Positions 50,031-56,796 of a DNA stretch of 56,796 nucleotides are shown piece by piece; positions within the stretch are counted from its first letter, which is position 1, and the number at the start of each line of letters is the position of its first letter. The DNA comes from VBAS01 sp964508655 (GTDB lineage: Bacteria > Bacteroidota > Bacteroidia > Chitinophagales > Chitinophagaceae): contig CAZDUO010000013.1 of the NCBI GenBank assembly GCA_964508655.1, forward strand, positions 1-56,796. Direction: 5' to 3'. Below the pieces are notes generated by a model, which did not search any database, was not told the DNA's origin, and saw only the letters and a program-made list of their open reading frames with translations. The position numbers and the translations under genes were made by a program.

Positions 50031-50252
50031 TTATGGATTTTCTTTTTCGTGAAGTTGCTTCAACAACTCAGTTCGTTTCGGTTCAGGAACATTTTCATAT
50101 TTGTATGGGCAGTGCAGGCAGCCCAGCCCGCAGCAACATCCTTTTTCCAGATGATATTTTTCCGTAAACACCATCTGCCCGTCTTTATTAAAATAAAAAT
50201 GGATTCCTTCCAGCAGCTGGTCCGCCGGTTTATCCGTTTTGCTTTGCTTCAT
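50031..50252 (-). CDS. DUF5522 small cysteine-rich protein
   Basis: 73-aa protein with the hallmark EKGCCCGLGCLHCPY, five closely spaced cysteines likely to bind a metal. FVFTEKYHLEKG-like sequence (here MVFTEKYHLEKG) precedes the cluster. Function unknown. Its start overlaps the end of trmB by 23 nt, so the two are probably co-translated. Confidence 0.88.
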   Translation of the reverse strand: MKQSKTDKPADQLLEGIHFYFNKDGQMVFTEKYHLEKGCCCGLGCLHCPYKYENVPEPKRTELLKQLHEKENP

Positions 50253-50946
50253 ATTCTTTTAAAACTTGCTGCAGCGCTTTATCTTTTTCATTCGCCGGGA
50301 AAATTTCCGGCAACGAAAACTTTATATAATGTACCCGCTTGCTTCCTGCAATGTCGAGGGACTCGTAATGGGTTTTTATTTTTAATTCATCCCCGACATT
50401 ATGATTGCTGTAAAGATCCTCTTCATCTTCAAGCAAAACGCAGTTGTATTTTTCGATCACCAGCCGGGTAAACCGGTATAACACAGGACTGTCGGTTTTC
50501 AAGTGAATAAAACCTCCAGGGGCAAGAAACTGCCGGTACAGCCGGAGAAACTTCGGGTGAGTGAGTCTCTTTTTTGCTTTGCCTGTCCGCAGCTGCGGAT
50601 CGGGAAAAGTAATCCAGATCTCGTTTATTTCATTAGCATCAAAGTATTCAGTGATGCGGTCAATCTGTGTGCGGAGAAAAGCCACATTATTCAGCTGCAG
50701 CTGCAAAGCTTTTTTTGCCCCCACCCAGATGCGGTTGCCTTTCAGGTCAATACCAATAAAATTTTTTTGCGGGTACAACTGTCCCAACCCTACTGCGTAT
50801 TCTCCTTTGCCACAGGCCAGCTCCAGCACTATCGGGTTGTTATTCTTAAAAAATACCGCCCACTGTCCTTTCATGCCTTGCGGGTATTGCAGCACATTCG
50901 GGAATGTGGTTAATTCAGCAAACCGTTTCAGTTTTTTTTGACCCAT
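50230..50946 (-). CDS. trmB: tRNA (guanine-N7-)-methyltransferase
   Basis: Methylates G46 of tRNAs with S-adenosylmethionine. 238 aa from the ATG at 50946; a TTG at 50955 would add three residues. The AdoMet site is VLELACGKGEYAVGLG, followed by FIGIDLKGNRIW, and the family motif ITFPDPQLRTGKAKKRL. The promoter element at 50953-50960 lies so close that the mRNA may start at, or within a few bases of, the start codon. Confidence 0.95.
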   Translation of the reverse strand: MGQKKLKRFAELTTFPNVLQYPQGMKGQWAVFFKNNNPIVLELACGKGEYAVGLGQLYPQKNFIGIDLKGNRIWVGAKKALQLQLNNVAFLRTQIDRITEYFDANEINEIWITFPDPQLRTGKAKKRLTHPKFLRLYRQFLAPGGFIHLKTDSPVLYRFTRLVIEKYNCVLLEDEEDLYSNHNVGDELKIKTHYESLDIAGSKRVHYIKFSLPEIFPANEKDKALQQVLKEYEAKQNG

Positions 50947-50952
50947 GGGCGG

Positions 50953-50960
50953 CAAAGGTA
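50953..50960 (-). promoter_or_regulatory. Candidate trmB promoter -7 element
   Basis: TACCTTTG on the minus strand matches TAnnTTTG and is followed by CCGCCC and then the ATG. A start about 6-7 nt downstream would give a leaderless or near-leaderless mRNA. No clear -33 element. Confidence 0.4.
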
Positions 50961-51114
50961 AACAACAATAAGTGCATGAATGCGGGTGAATGGATTCAGT
51001 TCAGGAACAATTAAGCATGCAGTATAAACTATTACTTTTTGTTTTTAAAAAAATCCCTCGTGTATTCATAACTGAGCTTCGCTCCCCGGTTTATTAAAAA
51101 ATATTCCGGCAGGG

Positions 51115-51144
51115 AAAAAATAAACCCTCCGTATCAAGGAGGGT
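51115..51144 (-). terminator. Rho-independent terminator of msrB
   Basis: ACCCTCC (51124-51130) and GGAGGGT (51138-51144) form a 7-bp stem with a 7-nt loop; on the minus strand it is followed by TTATTTTTT. It lies about 35 nt past the msrB stop codon. Confidence 0.85.
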
Positions 51145-51179
51145 GAATGATTTTACAGAACAGAAGATTTTTTTGAAAC

Positions 51180-51764
51180 CTACTGGTCTTTCTTTTCATT
51201 GAATTTCTTTTCGGCTTCTTTTGCTTTTTCAAAATCGAGCACCACGCCGTTGATGCAGTAGCGCAAACCTGTGGGCGGAGGGCCATCGTCAAACACATGA
51301 CCGAGGTGAGCTTTACAGCGGCCGCACTGCACTTCGGTTCTTGTCATGCCATGCGAGTGGTCGGGAGTGTAAATAATGCTTTCCTTGCTGATGGGCTCAT
51401 AAAAGCTGGGCCAGCCGCAGCCGCTTTCAAACTTGGTATCGCTTTTAAACAAGGCATTGCCGCAGGCAGCACAATAGTAAGTTCCCTTATCAAAAAAACC
51501 TTCGAACCTGCTGCTCCAGGGTCTTTCGGTGCCCTTCATGCGGGCTATGTAGTAAACATCGTTGGGCAGAATTTTTTTCCACTCTTCTTCACTCAGGTTC
51601 ACTTTTGCTGTATCGGTATTGGAATAAACGGGGTTCCCTTCCTTTGTCAGGGCGGGATTTTTTTTAAGGCTGTCCATTTTTGCAATATTTGTTTTTGATG
51701 ATTGGGAATAGCTGCACTGCTGGCAGGCGGCGGCTATCAGCATAATGACAAGTATCTGCTTCAT
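51180..51764 (-). CDS. msrB: Exported peptide methionine (R)-S-oxide reductase
   Basis: Repairs oxidised methionine in exported proteins. 194 aa from the ATG at 51764, giving the signal MKQILVIMLIAAACQQC, which ends in a possible lipobox cysteine; an ATG at 51773 adds three residues, and starts further upstream lie before the likely promoter. The zinc sites are CAAC and CGRC; the catalytic Cys is in GLRYCINGVVLDF; SGCGWPSFY and HLGHVFDDGP are family motifs. A 35-residue spacer separates signal and domain. Confidence 0.95.
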   Translation of the reverse strand: MKQILVIMLIAAACQQCSYSQSSKTNIAKMDSLKKNPALTKEGNPVYSNTDTAKVNLSEEEWKKILPNDVYYIARMKGTERPWSSRFEGFFDKGTYYCAACGNALFKSDTKFESGCGWPSFYEPISKESIIYTPDHSHGMTRTEVQCGRCKAHLGHVFDDGPPPTGLRYCINGVVLDFEKAKEAEKKFNEKKDQ

Positions 51765-51784
51765 GTTCTTCATTGCTTGTACAG

Positions 51785-51792
51785 CAAATTTA
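51785..51792 (-). promoter_or_regulatory. Candidate msrB promoter -7 element
   Basis: TAAATTTG on the minus strand, a perfect TAnnTTTG, about 20 nt upstream of the ATG at 51764. Its closeness favours that start over 51773. No clear -33. Confidence 0.4.
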
Positions 51793-52001
51793 CGTTTTCT
51801 CCGGTTGGCGGGTTTGTCGGCATGGAGACAGAGGCGAGGGTGATAACAATTTATTTGCACTTGATAATACAAAGATGCCGGGTATTGGGCGGGGTTGCCG
51901 GTTCAGGATTAAAGTCTCTTGGGTTTTGGGAAAAGATTCTCAGCCTTTCTCCAACAACCAAACCGGTTGCCAAAGGCCCTATACATCTCCCCGCTTAGCC
52001 C

Positions 52002-52009
52002 TATATTTG
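52002..52009 (+). promoter_or_regulatory. Candidate adk promoter -7 element
   Basis: TATATTTG matches TAnnTTTG, followed by CCG. The start would lie about 20 nt upstream of the adk ATG. A 5-codon frame (ATG at 52027, stop TAA at 52042-52044) overlaps the adk start and may be a leader peptide or chance. Confidence 0.4.
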
Positions 52010-52036
52010 CCGTTCACCCAAGGCGCATGAGTGCTT

Positions 52037-52627
52037 ATGTTTAATTTGATTTTATTCGGCCCGCCCGGCAGCGGCAAGGGTACACAGGCAGAAAAACTGG
52101 AGAAAAAATACGGGTTAATTCATCTTTCCACCGGCAACCTGTTGCGGGAAGAGATTAATAGCAAAACTCCGCTGGGCATTGAGGCAAAAAAATTTATTGA
52201 TCATGGCCAGCTGGTACCCGATGAAGTGGTCATCGGCATGGTGGATTCTTTTTTTGACAAACATAAAGATGCCAACGGATTTCTGTTTGATGGGTTTCCC
52301 CGCACCGTGGCACAGGCGCAAGCGCTGGACAAATTGATGGCCTTGAAAAAAACAGACATTGCTTTGGTGCTGGCGCTGGATGTAACCGAGGAAGAACTGG
52401 TAAAACGCCTGCTCAACCGCGGCAAAACCAGCGGCCGCAGCGACGACCTGAATGAAGATGTAATAAGAAAACGGTTCACTGTTTACAGCAATGAAACTTC
52501 ACCGGTGGCGGAGTATTACAAAAAAGCCAAAAAATTCAAAGCCATACATGGCGAAGGGTCGGTGGAAGAAATAAATGCGGCGCTGCGCCAGGCAATTGAT
52601 AAAGCCATGGCAGCACATAAAGTGTAA
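52037..52627 (+). CDS. adk: Adenylate kinase
   Basis: Balances ATP, ADP and AMP. 196 aa from the ATG at 52037 (MFNLILFGPPGSGKGTQ); a GTG two codons upstream is also in frame. The P-loop GPPGSGKGTQ, the AMP-site STGNLLREEI, and FDGFPRTVAQA are clear. The LID is short (RGKTSGRSDD) and lacks zinc cysteines, so it is the short form. Cytoplasmic. Confidence 0.97.
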   Translation: MFNLILFGPPGSGKGTQAEKLEKKYGLIHLSTGNLLREEINSKTPLGIEAKKFIDHGQLVPDEVVIGMVDSFFDKHKDANGFLFDGFPRTVAQAQALDKLMALKKTDIALVLALDVTEEELVKRLLNRGKTSGRSDDLNEDVIRKRFTVYSNETSPVAEYYKKAKKFKAIHGEGSVEEINAALRQAIDKAMAAHKV

Positions 52628-52738
52628 TGTCCTTTTCGCCCTTTCCTGAACCAGGTTTTCATCCTGCTCTCATGACTGCACCCTCCCGTTTTTTTTATGC
52701 TCCCGATTTTCCTAAACTTGCATTTCTAAGCTTGTTTT

Positions 52739-53221
52739 ATGAATATCGAAAAGGAAAATTTTTTACAGGCGAAATTTATCCCCCTGCTTCACCAGCTGAA
52801 AGCCAATACGCCACCCCGCTGGGGCAAAATGAATGTACAGCAGATGATAGAACATTTTACCGATGTGATGATGGTGGCGTCGGGGAAAATAAAATTGCCG
52901 GTGGTGACACCCGAAGACAAGCTTCCGCGTTTGCGTGAATTTATGATGAGCGACAAGCCATTTAAAGAAAACACCAAGAGCCCGGTGCTGGGCGATGAGC
53001 CGGCGCCGCTGCGAAAGCATACAAAAGAAGCCGCCATCGGCAAGCTGCAGGAAGAACTGATTCATTTTTTCGAAGCATACCAGGAAAACCCGGCACTGAA
53101 AACAACCAACCCTGTATTTGGCGAACTGAACTATGAAGAAAACATTCAGCTGCTGTACAAACATGCGCTGCATCACCTGAAACAATTTGGTGTGGAACCG
53201 CCTCAAAATTTTTTTATATGA
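52739..53221 (+). CDS. DUF1569/DinB-like protein
   Basis: 160-aa four-helix-bundle-type protein with RWGKMNVQQMIEHFTDVMM, the W-G-K-M-s-x-Q-Q-M pattern of DUF1569 and DinB-like proteins, and a C-terminal helix LYKHALHHLKQFGV with His residues that could bind a metal. Its last 4 nt overlap the start of paaZ, so the two are co-translated, a frequent pairing in Bacteroidota. Role in phenylacetate metabolism is inferred from context only. Confidence 0.85.
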   Translation: MNIEKENFLQAKFIPLLHQLKANTPPRWGKMNVQQMIEHFTDVMMVASGKIKLPVVTPEDKLPRLREFMMSDKPFKENTKSPVLGDEPAPLRKHTKEAAIGKLQEELIHFFEAYQENPALKTTNPVFGELNYEENIQLLYKHALHHLKQFGVEPPQNFFI

Positions 53222-55299
53222 AACTTGAAAATTTTGTTGCCGGCAAATGGGTTACCGGCGACGGCGAAGGTCAGCCGCTTTTTAATGCTGTGACGGGTGA
53301 AGTAATAGCTGCAGCATCTTCAAAAGGGCTGGACTTTAAAGCCATGACGGAGTATGCAAGAAAGGCGGGCAACAAAAACCTGCGCCGGCTTACTTTTCAC
53401 GAACGGGGACGAATGCTGAAAGAGCTTGCCCTTCATCTTCGAAAGCATCTCGACAGATTTTATAAAATCAGTTACCAGTCGGGGGCTACAAAGGCCGATA
53501 GCTGGATTGATATTGAAGGCGGCATCGGCAACCTGTTTGCCAACGCATCGCTGCGCCGCAAATTTCCTGATGAAATTTTTTGCATTGACGGCGAAAGTCA
53601 TAACATGGGCAGGCAAAATACTTTTATTGGCACCCATCTTCTTGTGCCGAAGGAAGGCGTGGCCATTCACATCAATGCTTTCAATTTTCCCGTATGGGGC
53701 ATGCTGGAAAAATGCGCGGTAAACTGGCTGGCCGGAGTGCCTGCCATTGTGAAACCGGCTACCATTACTTCTTATCTTACCGAAACGGTGACGAAAGAAA
53801 TTATCGCTTCGCAAATTTTACCTGAAGGCGCCCTGCAGCTCATCTGCGGCAGCGCCGGCGATTTGCTGAATCATGTCACTTCGCAGGATGTGGTTACGTT
53901 TACGGGTTCTGCATCCACCGGGCTGATGCTGAAAAGCCACCTGAAAATTCTGAGTGAAAGTGTTCCCTTCAATATGGAAGCCGATTCACTCAACTGCATT
54001 GTGCTGGGTGAAGATGTAAGTCCTGGTAAACCGGAGTGGGACATTTTTATAAAAGAAGTAAGAAAAGAAATGACCGTGAAAGCGGGGCAGAAGTGCACGG
54101 CCATCCGCCGCATTTTTGTACCGGGAAACAAGATGGAAGATGTATGGAAAGCGATTGCTTCTTCATTGGCACAAACACCTATCGGCAATCCGCTGAATGA
54201 AAAAGTGAGAATGGGAAGCCTGGCAGGACAAAGCCAGCGGGAAGAAGTTAAGGTTCAGGTTAAGAAACTGCTGGCATCATCCCGGATCATTTATGGTTCA
54301 CTGGACAGCGTGGAGGTGATTGACGCCGATGCAAATAAGGGAGCATTTATTTCACCCGTATTGCTGATGAATGAACGTCCTTTTGAAGCAAAAGAAGCAC
54401 ATGAAGTGGAAGCCTTCGGGCCGGTGAGCACCCTCATGCCTTATAAAAACATGGATGAAGCCATTGAGCTGAGCAAACTTGGAAGAGGAAGTCTTTGCAC
54501 AACGATTGTAACGGCTGATTATAAAAAAGCAAGGCACTATGTAATTGGAGCCGCCACCCATCACGGACGAATTTTGATATTAAATAATGAATGTGCCAAA
54601 GAAAATACGGGGCATGGCTCACCGCTGCCTTTGCTGGTACATGGCGGGCCGGGCCGGGCAGGTGGTGGCGAGGAAATGGGCGGCACCCGGGGTGTGAAGC
54701 ATTACATGCAAAGAACAGCGCTGCAGGGTTCACCAACAACCATTACGGAAATCACCGGCGTTTACCAGCAGCATGCAAAGGGAAAAGATCCCGGCAAGCA
54801 TCCTTTCAAAAAATATTTTGAGGAATTGCAGATCGGCGAGCAGCTGATAACGGATAAAAGATTGATTACTGCTGACGACATTGACAAGTTTGCCGGCCTG
54901 AGCGGCGATCATTTTTATGCGCATATCAAAACGACGGATTTCACCGGCACCATGTTTGAGCGGCAGGTGGCGCATGGTTATTTTATCATGAGTATTGCAG
55001 CCGGTTTGTTTGTTGACAGCTATGAAAAAAATCCCGTGCTGCTGAATTACGGAATTGACGAACTCCGCTTCACCAAACCGGTGTATCCCGGCGCTGAAAT
55101 TCATATCCGGTTTACCTGCAAAGAAAAACTGCCCACTGATAAACGGACATTACAACCCGGCGAAGAACCAAAAAGGGGCGACGATATTGAAAAGGGGATT
55201 GTGAAATGGCTGGTGGAAATGATAGATGAAACGGGGGAGATTACCGGCGTGGCGACGATACTGACAATGGTAGCTAAAAGCCCCCTGTCCCCCGCCTGA
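53218..55299 (+). CDS. paaZ: Bifunctional oxepin-CoA hydrolase / 3-oxo-5,6-dehydrosuberyl-CoA semialdehyde dehydrogenase
   Basis: Opens the oxepin ring of activated phenylacetate and oxidises the resulting aldehyde. 693 aa. Residues 1-510 are an aldehyde dehydrogenase with catalytic Glu in FNMEADSLN and Cys in GQKCTAIRR. Residues about 530-690 are a MaoC-like hydratase with the Asp/His pair in LSGDHFYAH. The protein ends with SPLSPA, encoded by a palindromic repeat (55290-55306) whose loop is the stop codon, so the last few residues are probably not ancestral. Other paa genes are not in the window. Confidence 0.95.
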   Translation: MKLENFVAGKWVTGDGEGQPLFNAVTGEVIAAASSKGLDFKAMTEYARKAGNKNLRRLTFHERGRMLKELALHLRKHLDRFYKISYQSGATKADSWIDIEGGIGNLFANASLRRKFPDEIFCIDGESHNMGRQNTFIGTHLLVPKEGVAIHINAFNFPVWGMLEKCAVNWLAGVPAIVKPATITSYLTETVTKEIIASQILPEGALQLICGSAGDLLNHVTSQDVVTFTGSASTGLMLKSHLKILSESVPFNMEADSLNCIVLGEDVSPGKPEWDIFIKEVRKEMTVKAGQKCTAIRRIFVPGNKMEDVWKAIASSLAQTPIGNPLNEKVRMGSLAGQSQREEVKVQVKKLLASSRIIYGSLDSVEVIDADANKGAFISPVLLMNERPFEAKEAHEVEAFGPVSTLMPYKNMDEAIELSKLGRGSLCTTIVTADYKKARHYVIGAATHHGRILILNNECAKENTGHGSPLPLLVHGGPGRAGGGEEMGGTRGVKHYMQRTALQGSPTTITEITGVYQQHAKGKDPGKHPFKKYFEELQIGEQLITDKRLITADDIDKFAGLSGDHFYAHIKTTDFTGTMFERQVAHGYFIMSIAAGLFVDSYEKNPVLLNYGIDELRFTKPVYPGAEIHIRFTCKEKLPTDKRTLQPGEEPKRGDDIEKGIVKWLVEMIDETGEITGVATILTMVAKSPLSPA

Positions 55300-55306
55300 G
55301 GCGGGG
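55290..55306 (+). repeat. Palindrome with the paaZ stop codon in its loop
   Basis: CCCCGCC (55290-55296), TGA, GGCGGGG (55300-55306). The 3-nt loop is the paaZ stop codon. The same core, in reverse, forms the terminator at 788-810. No T-run follows here. Confidence 0.7.
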
Positions 55307-55374
55307 TGAATTAGTTTGATAATTTCTTCTATTGTCGTGATGAACTGAAAAGAAAGTGAATTAACTTAGAATAC

Positions 55375-56148
55375 ATGAACGGGTATATAAAAACTGAAAC
55401 GCATAATGGCGTAAACAGCATCGAATTCTTCCATCCACAAAGCAATGCATTGCCGGGAAAACTGCTGCATGATCTTGCAGTCGCCATTCAGCATGCAGGC
55501 GAAGATCCGGATACTATCGTTATCATTCTTCGTTCGGCGGGGGAAAGAGCTTTTTGCGCCGGCGCTTCCTTTGATGAACTGGCGGCTATTAAAAATGAAA
55601 AAGAAGGGCTGGCATTTTTCAGCGGGTTTGCTCATGTCATCAATGCCATGCGGCTTTGTCCCAAGTTCATCATTGGCCGCATACATGGAAAATGTGTGGG
55701 CGGCGGCGTAGGATTGGCTGCTGCCGTTGACTATGCCATTGCCACCGATGCAGCTGAAGTGCGGCTCAGCGAGCTGGCCATCGGCATCGGGCCTTTCGTG
55801 GTGGGGCCTGCCGTAGAAAGAAGGATTGGCATTTCTGCATTTTCACAGCTGGCCATTGACGCCACACTCTGGCGCAATGCCGACTGGGCCAGACGAAAAG
55901 GCTTGTATGCTGAAGTGCACAGCAGCATCAGCGATATGGATGATGCCATTCATCGTTTGTCATTTGCTTTATCGCATTCCAACCCGGAAGCCATGGCCGA
56001 AATGAAAAAAATATTCTGGAAAGGAACCGAGCACTGGGATCATTTGCTGATTGAACGGGCCCGGATCAGCGGCCGGCTGGTGCTGAGTGAGTTTACAAAA
56101 TCGGCCATAGAAAAATTCAAAGTGCCAAAACAAATCAAGGGAACCTGA
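55375..56148 (+). CDS. Enoyl-CoA hydratase/isomerase family protein
   Basis: 257-aa crotonase-fold protein: the oxyanion-hole segments AFCAGASFDEL and GKCVGGGVGLAAAVDYAIA, and a catalytic Glu in LSELAIGIGP. The neighbour paaZ suggests a role in phenylacetate or fatty-acyl-CoA metabolism (PaaF/PaaG-like), but the exact step cannot be read. Ends 3 nt before the DNA glycosylase gene. Confidence 0.9.
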   Translation: MNGYIKTETHNGVNSIEFFHPQSNALPGKLLHDLAVAIQHAGEDPDTIVIILRSAGERAFCAGASFDELAAIKNEKEGLAFFSGFAHVINAMRLCPKFIIGRIHGKCVGGGVGLAAAVDYAIATDAAEVRLSELAIGIGPFVVGPAVERRIGISAFSQLAIDATLWRNADWARRKGLYAEVHSSISDMDDAIHRLSFALSHSNPEAMAEMKKIFWKGTEHWDHLLIERARISGRLVLSEFTKSAIEKFKVPKQIKGT

Positions 56149-56151
56149 GCA

Positions 56152-56790
56152 ATGCACCGCACTTTCGATGCATCAAATTTTTATTTGTTTTGCAACAGGC
56201 TCTCCGGCAAAGATCGGGAACTGAAATCTGTAATTAAAACACATGGTTACCCACCCATGTGGACACGGCCGGCAACATTTCAAACTTTGATTCTCACTAT
56301 TCTCGAGCAGCAGGTTTCACTGGCATCGGCGTATGCAGCATTTAAAAAACTAAAAGAAAAAACCGGTTATGTCACGCCGGCAAAAATTCTTTCTCTATCC
56401 GACAGGGAGTTGCAGGCTTGTTACTTCAGCCGGCAGAAAACAGAATATGCAAAAGAACTGGCTGCAGCCGTTCAAAGCGGCAGATTGAAATTGAAATCAC
56501 TTTCTGCCAAAGGGGATGAAGAAGTGCGGCATGAACTGAAAAAGATAAAAGGCATCGGCGACTGGACGGCGGATGTGTACCTGATGCATGCCCTGCGCCG
56601 CACCGACCTTTTCCCGTTGGGCGATATTGCGCTGGTGAAAAGCCTGAAAGAAGTAAAGCAGTTGAATTCTCACACAACAAAAGAATTGATGCTGGCGATA
56701 GCCGGGCCGTGGCGGCCTTACCGCACTATTGCCGCGATGATTTTGTGGCATGCGTATATGAAAAAAAGAGGAATTAAGCTAAGAGAATAA
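56152..56790 (+). CDS. DNA-3-methyladenine glycosylase II (AlkA-like)
   Basis: 212-aa HhH-GPD glycosylase that removes alkylated bases. The helix-hairpin-helix IKGIGDWTADVY and the catalytic Asp in FPLGDIALVK are present, with WTRPATFQTLILTILEQQVS before them. It lacks the extra N-terminal domain of E. coli AlkA, as is usual in Bacteroidota. It may be co-transcribed with the upstream hydratase, 3 nt away. It reads to the window end with a complete stop codon. Confidence 0.93.
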   Translation: MHRTFDASNFYLFCNRLSGKDRELKSVIKTHGYPPMWTRPATFQTLILTILEQQVSLASAYAAFKKLKEKTGYVTPAKILSLSDRELQACYFSRQKTEYAKELAAAVQSGRLKLKSLSAKGDEEVRHELKKIKGIGDWTADVYLMHALRRTDLFPLGDIALVKSLKEVKQLNSHTTKELMLAIAGPWRPYRTIAAMILWHAYMKKRGIKLRE

Positions 56791-56796
56791 ACGAGG

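Overview
The window is a 56.8-kb piece of a Bacteroidota chromosome, most likely family Chitinophagaceae or a close relative. The evidence is SusC/SusD/SusE proteins, an alternative complex III (act) cluster joined to an aa3 oxidase cluster, many lipoproteins with an SSC/VSC-type lipobox, and promoters with the Bacteroidetes -7 element TAnnTTTG. There are 100 Ns at 46029-46128, so this is a draft scaffold. I see no rRNA, tRNA, CRISPR array or transposase.

Region 1 (1-17350) is an alpha-glucoside, probably trehalose, utilisation locus. A minus-strand susC-susD-susE operon and a terminator-separated lipoprotein gene diverge from a plus-strand run: secreted GH65 hydrolase, a membrane-anchored unknown, a PAP2/vanadium-haloperoxidase lipoprotein, an outer-membrane barrel, a LacI-type regulator, an MFS transporter and a cytoplasmic GH37 trehalase. 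The inferred flow is SusCDE uptake, periplasmic hydrolysis by GH65, import by the MFS protein and cytoplasmic cleavage by trehalase. The whole block is bracketed by two copies of a 143-bp repeat in inverted orientation (513-655 and 17205-17347).

Region 2 (17373-30749) is a patchwork of single housekeeping and secreted-protein genes: a phosphotriesterase-like lipoprotein, a DUF5916 barrel, M19 dipeptidase, GNAT, a 29-aa membrane microprotein, a DUF2892 protein, an M20 amidohydrolase, a class C serine hydrolase, purN and a TPR protein. Several convergent gene pairs are separated by inverted arrays of about 7-bp units, and a compact GC-rich palindromic repeat sits in frame inside two genes (M19 dipeptidase and purN).

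Region 3 (30842-49629) is the respiratory supercluster actA-actB-[insert]-actC-actD-actE-actF-coxB-coxA-ctaB-[insert]-coxC1-coxC2-coxD-sco-DUF420, encoding quinol:cytochrome c oxidoreductase and aa3-type cytochrome c oxidase plus assembly factors. Two things interrupt it. One is an A+T-rich pair of lipoprotein genes between actB and actC, one of them with an HExxH motif. The other is a four-helix-bundle gene (23S rRNA IVP family) flanked by perfect 17-bp inverted repeats, between ctaB and the first subunit III gene.

Region 4 (49632-56790) holds DNA/RNA maintenance and metabolic genes: an alkyltransferase-like protein, DUF5522, trmB, msrB, adk, a DUF1569-like protein, paaZ, an enoyl-CoA hydratase and an AlkA-type DNA glycosylase.
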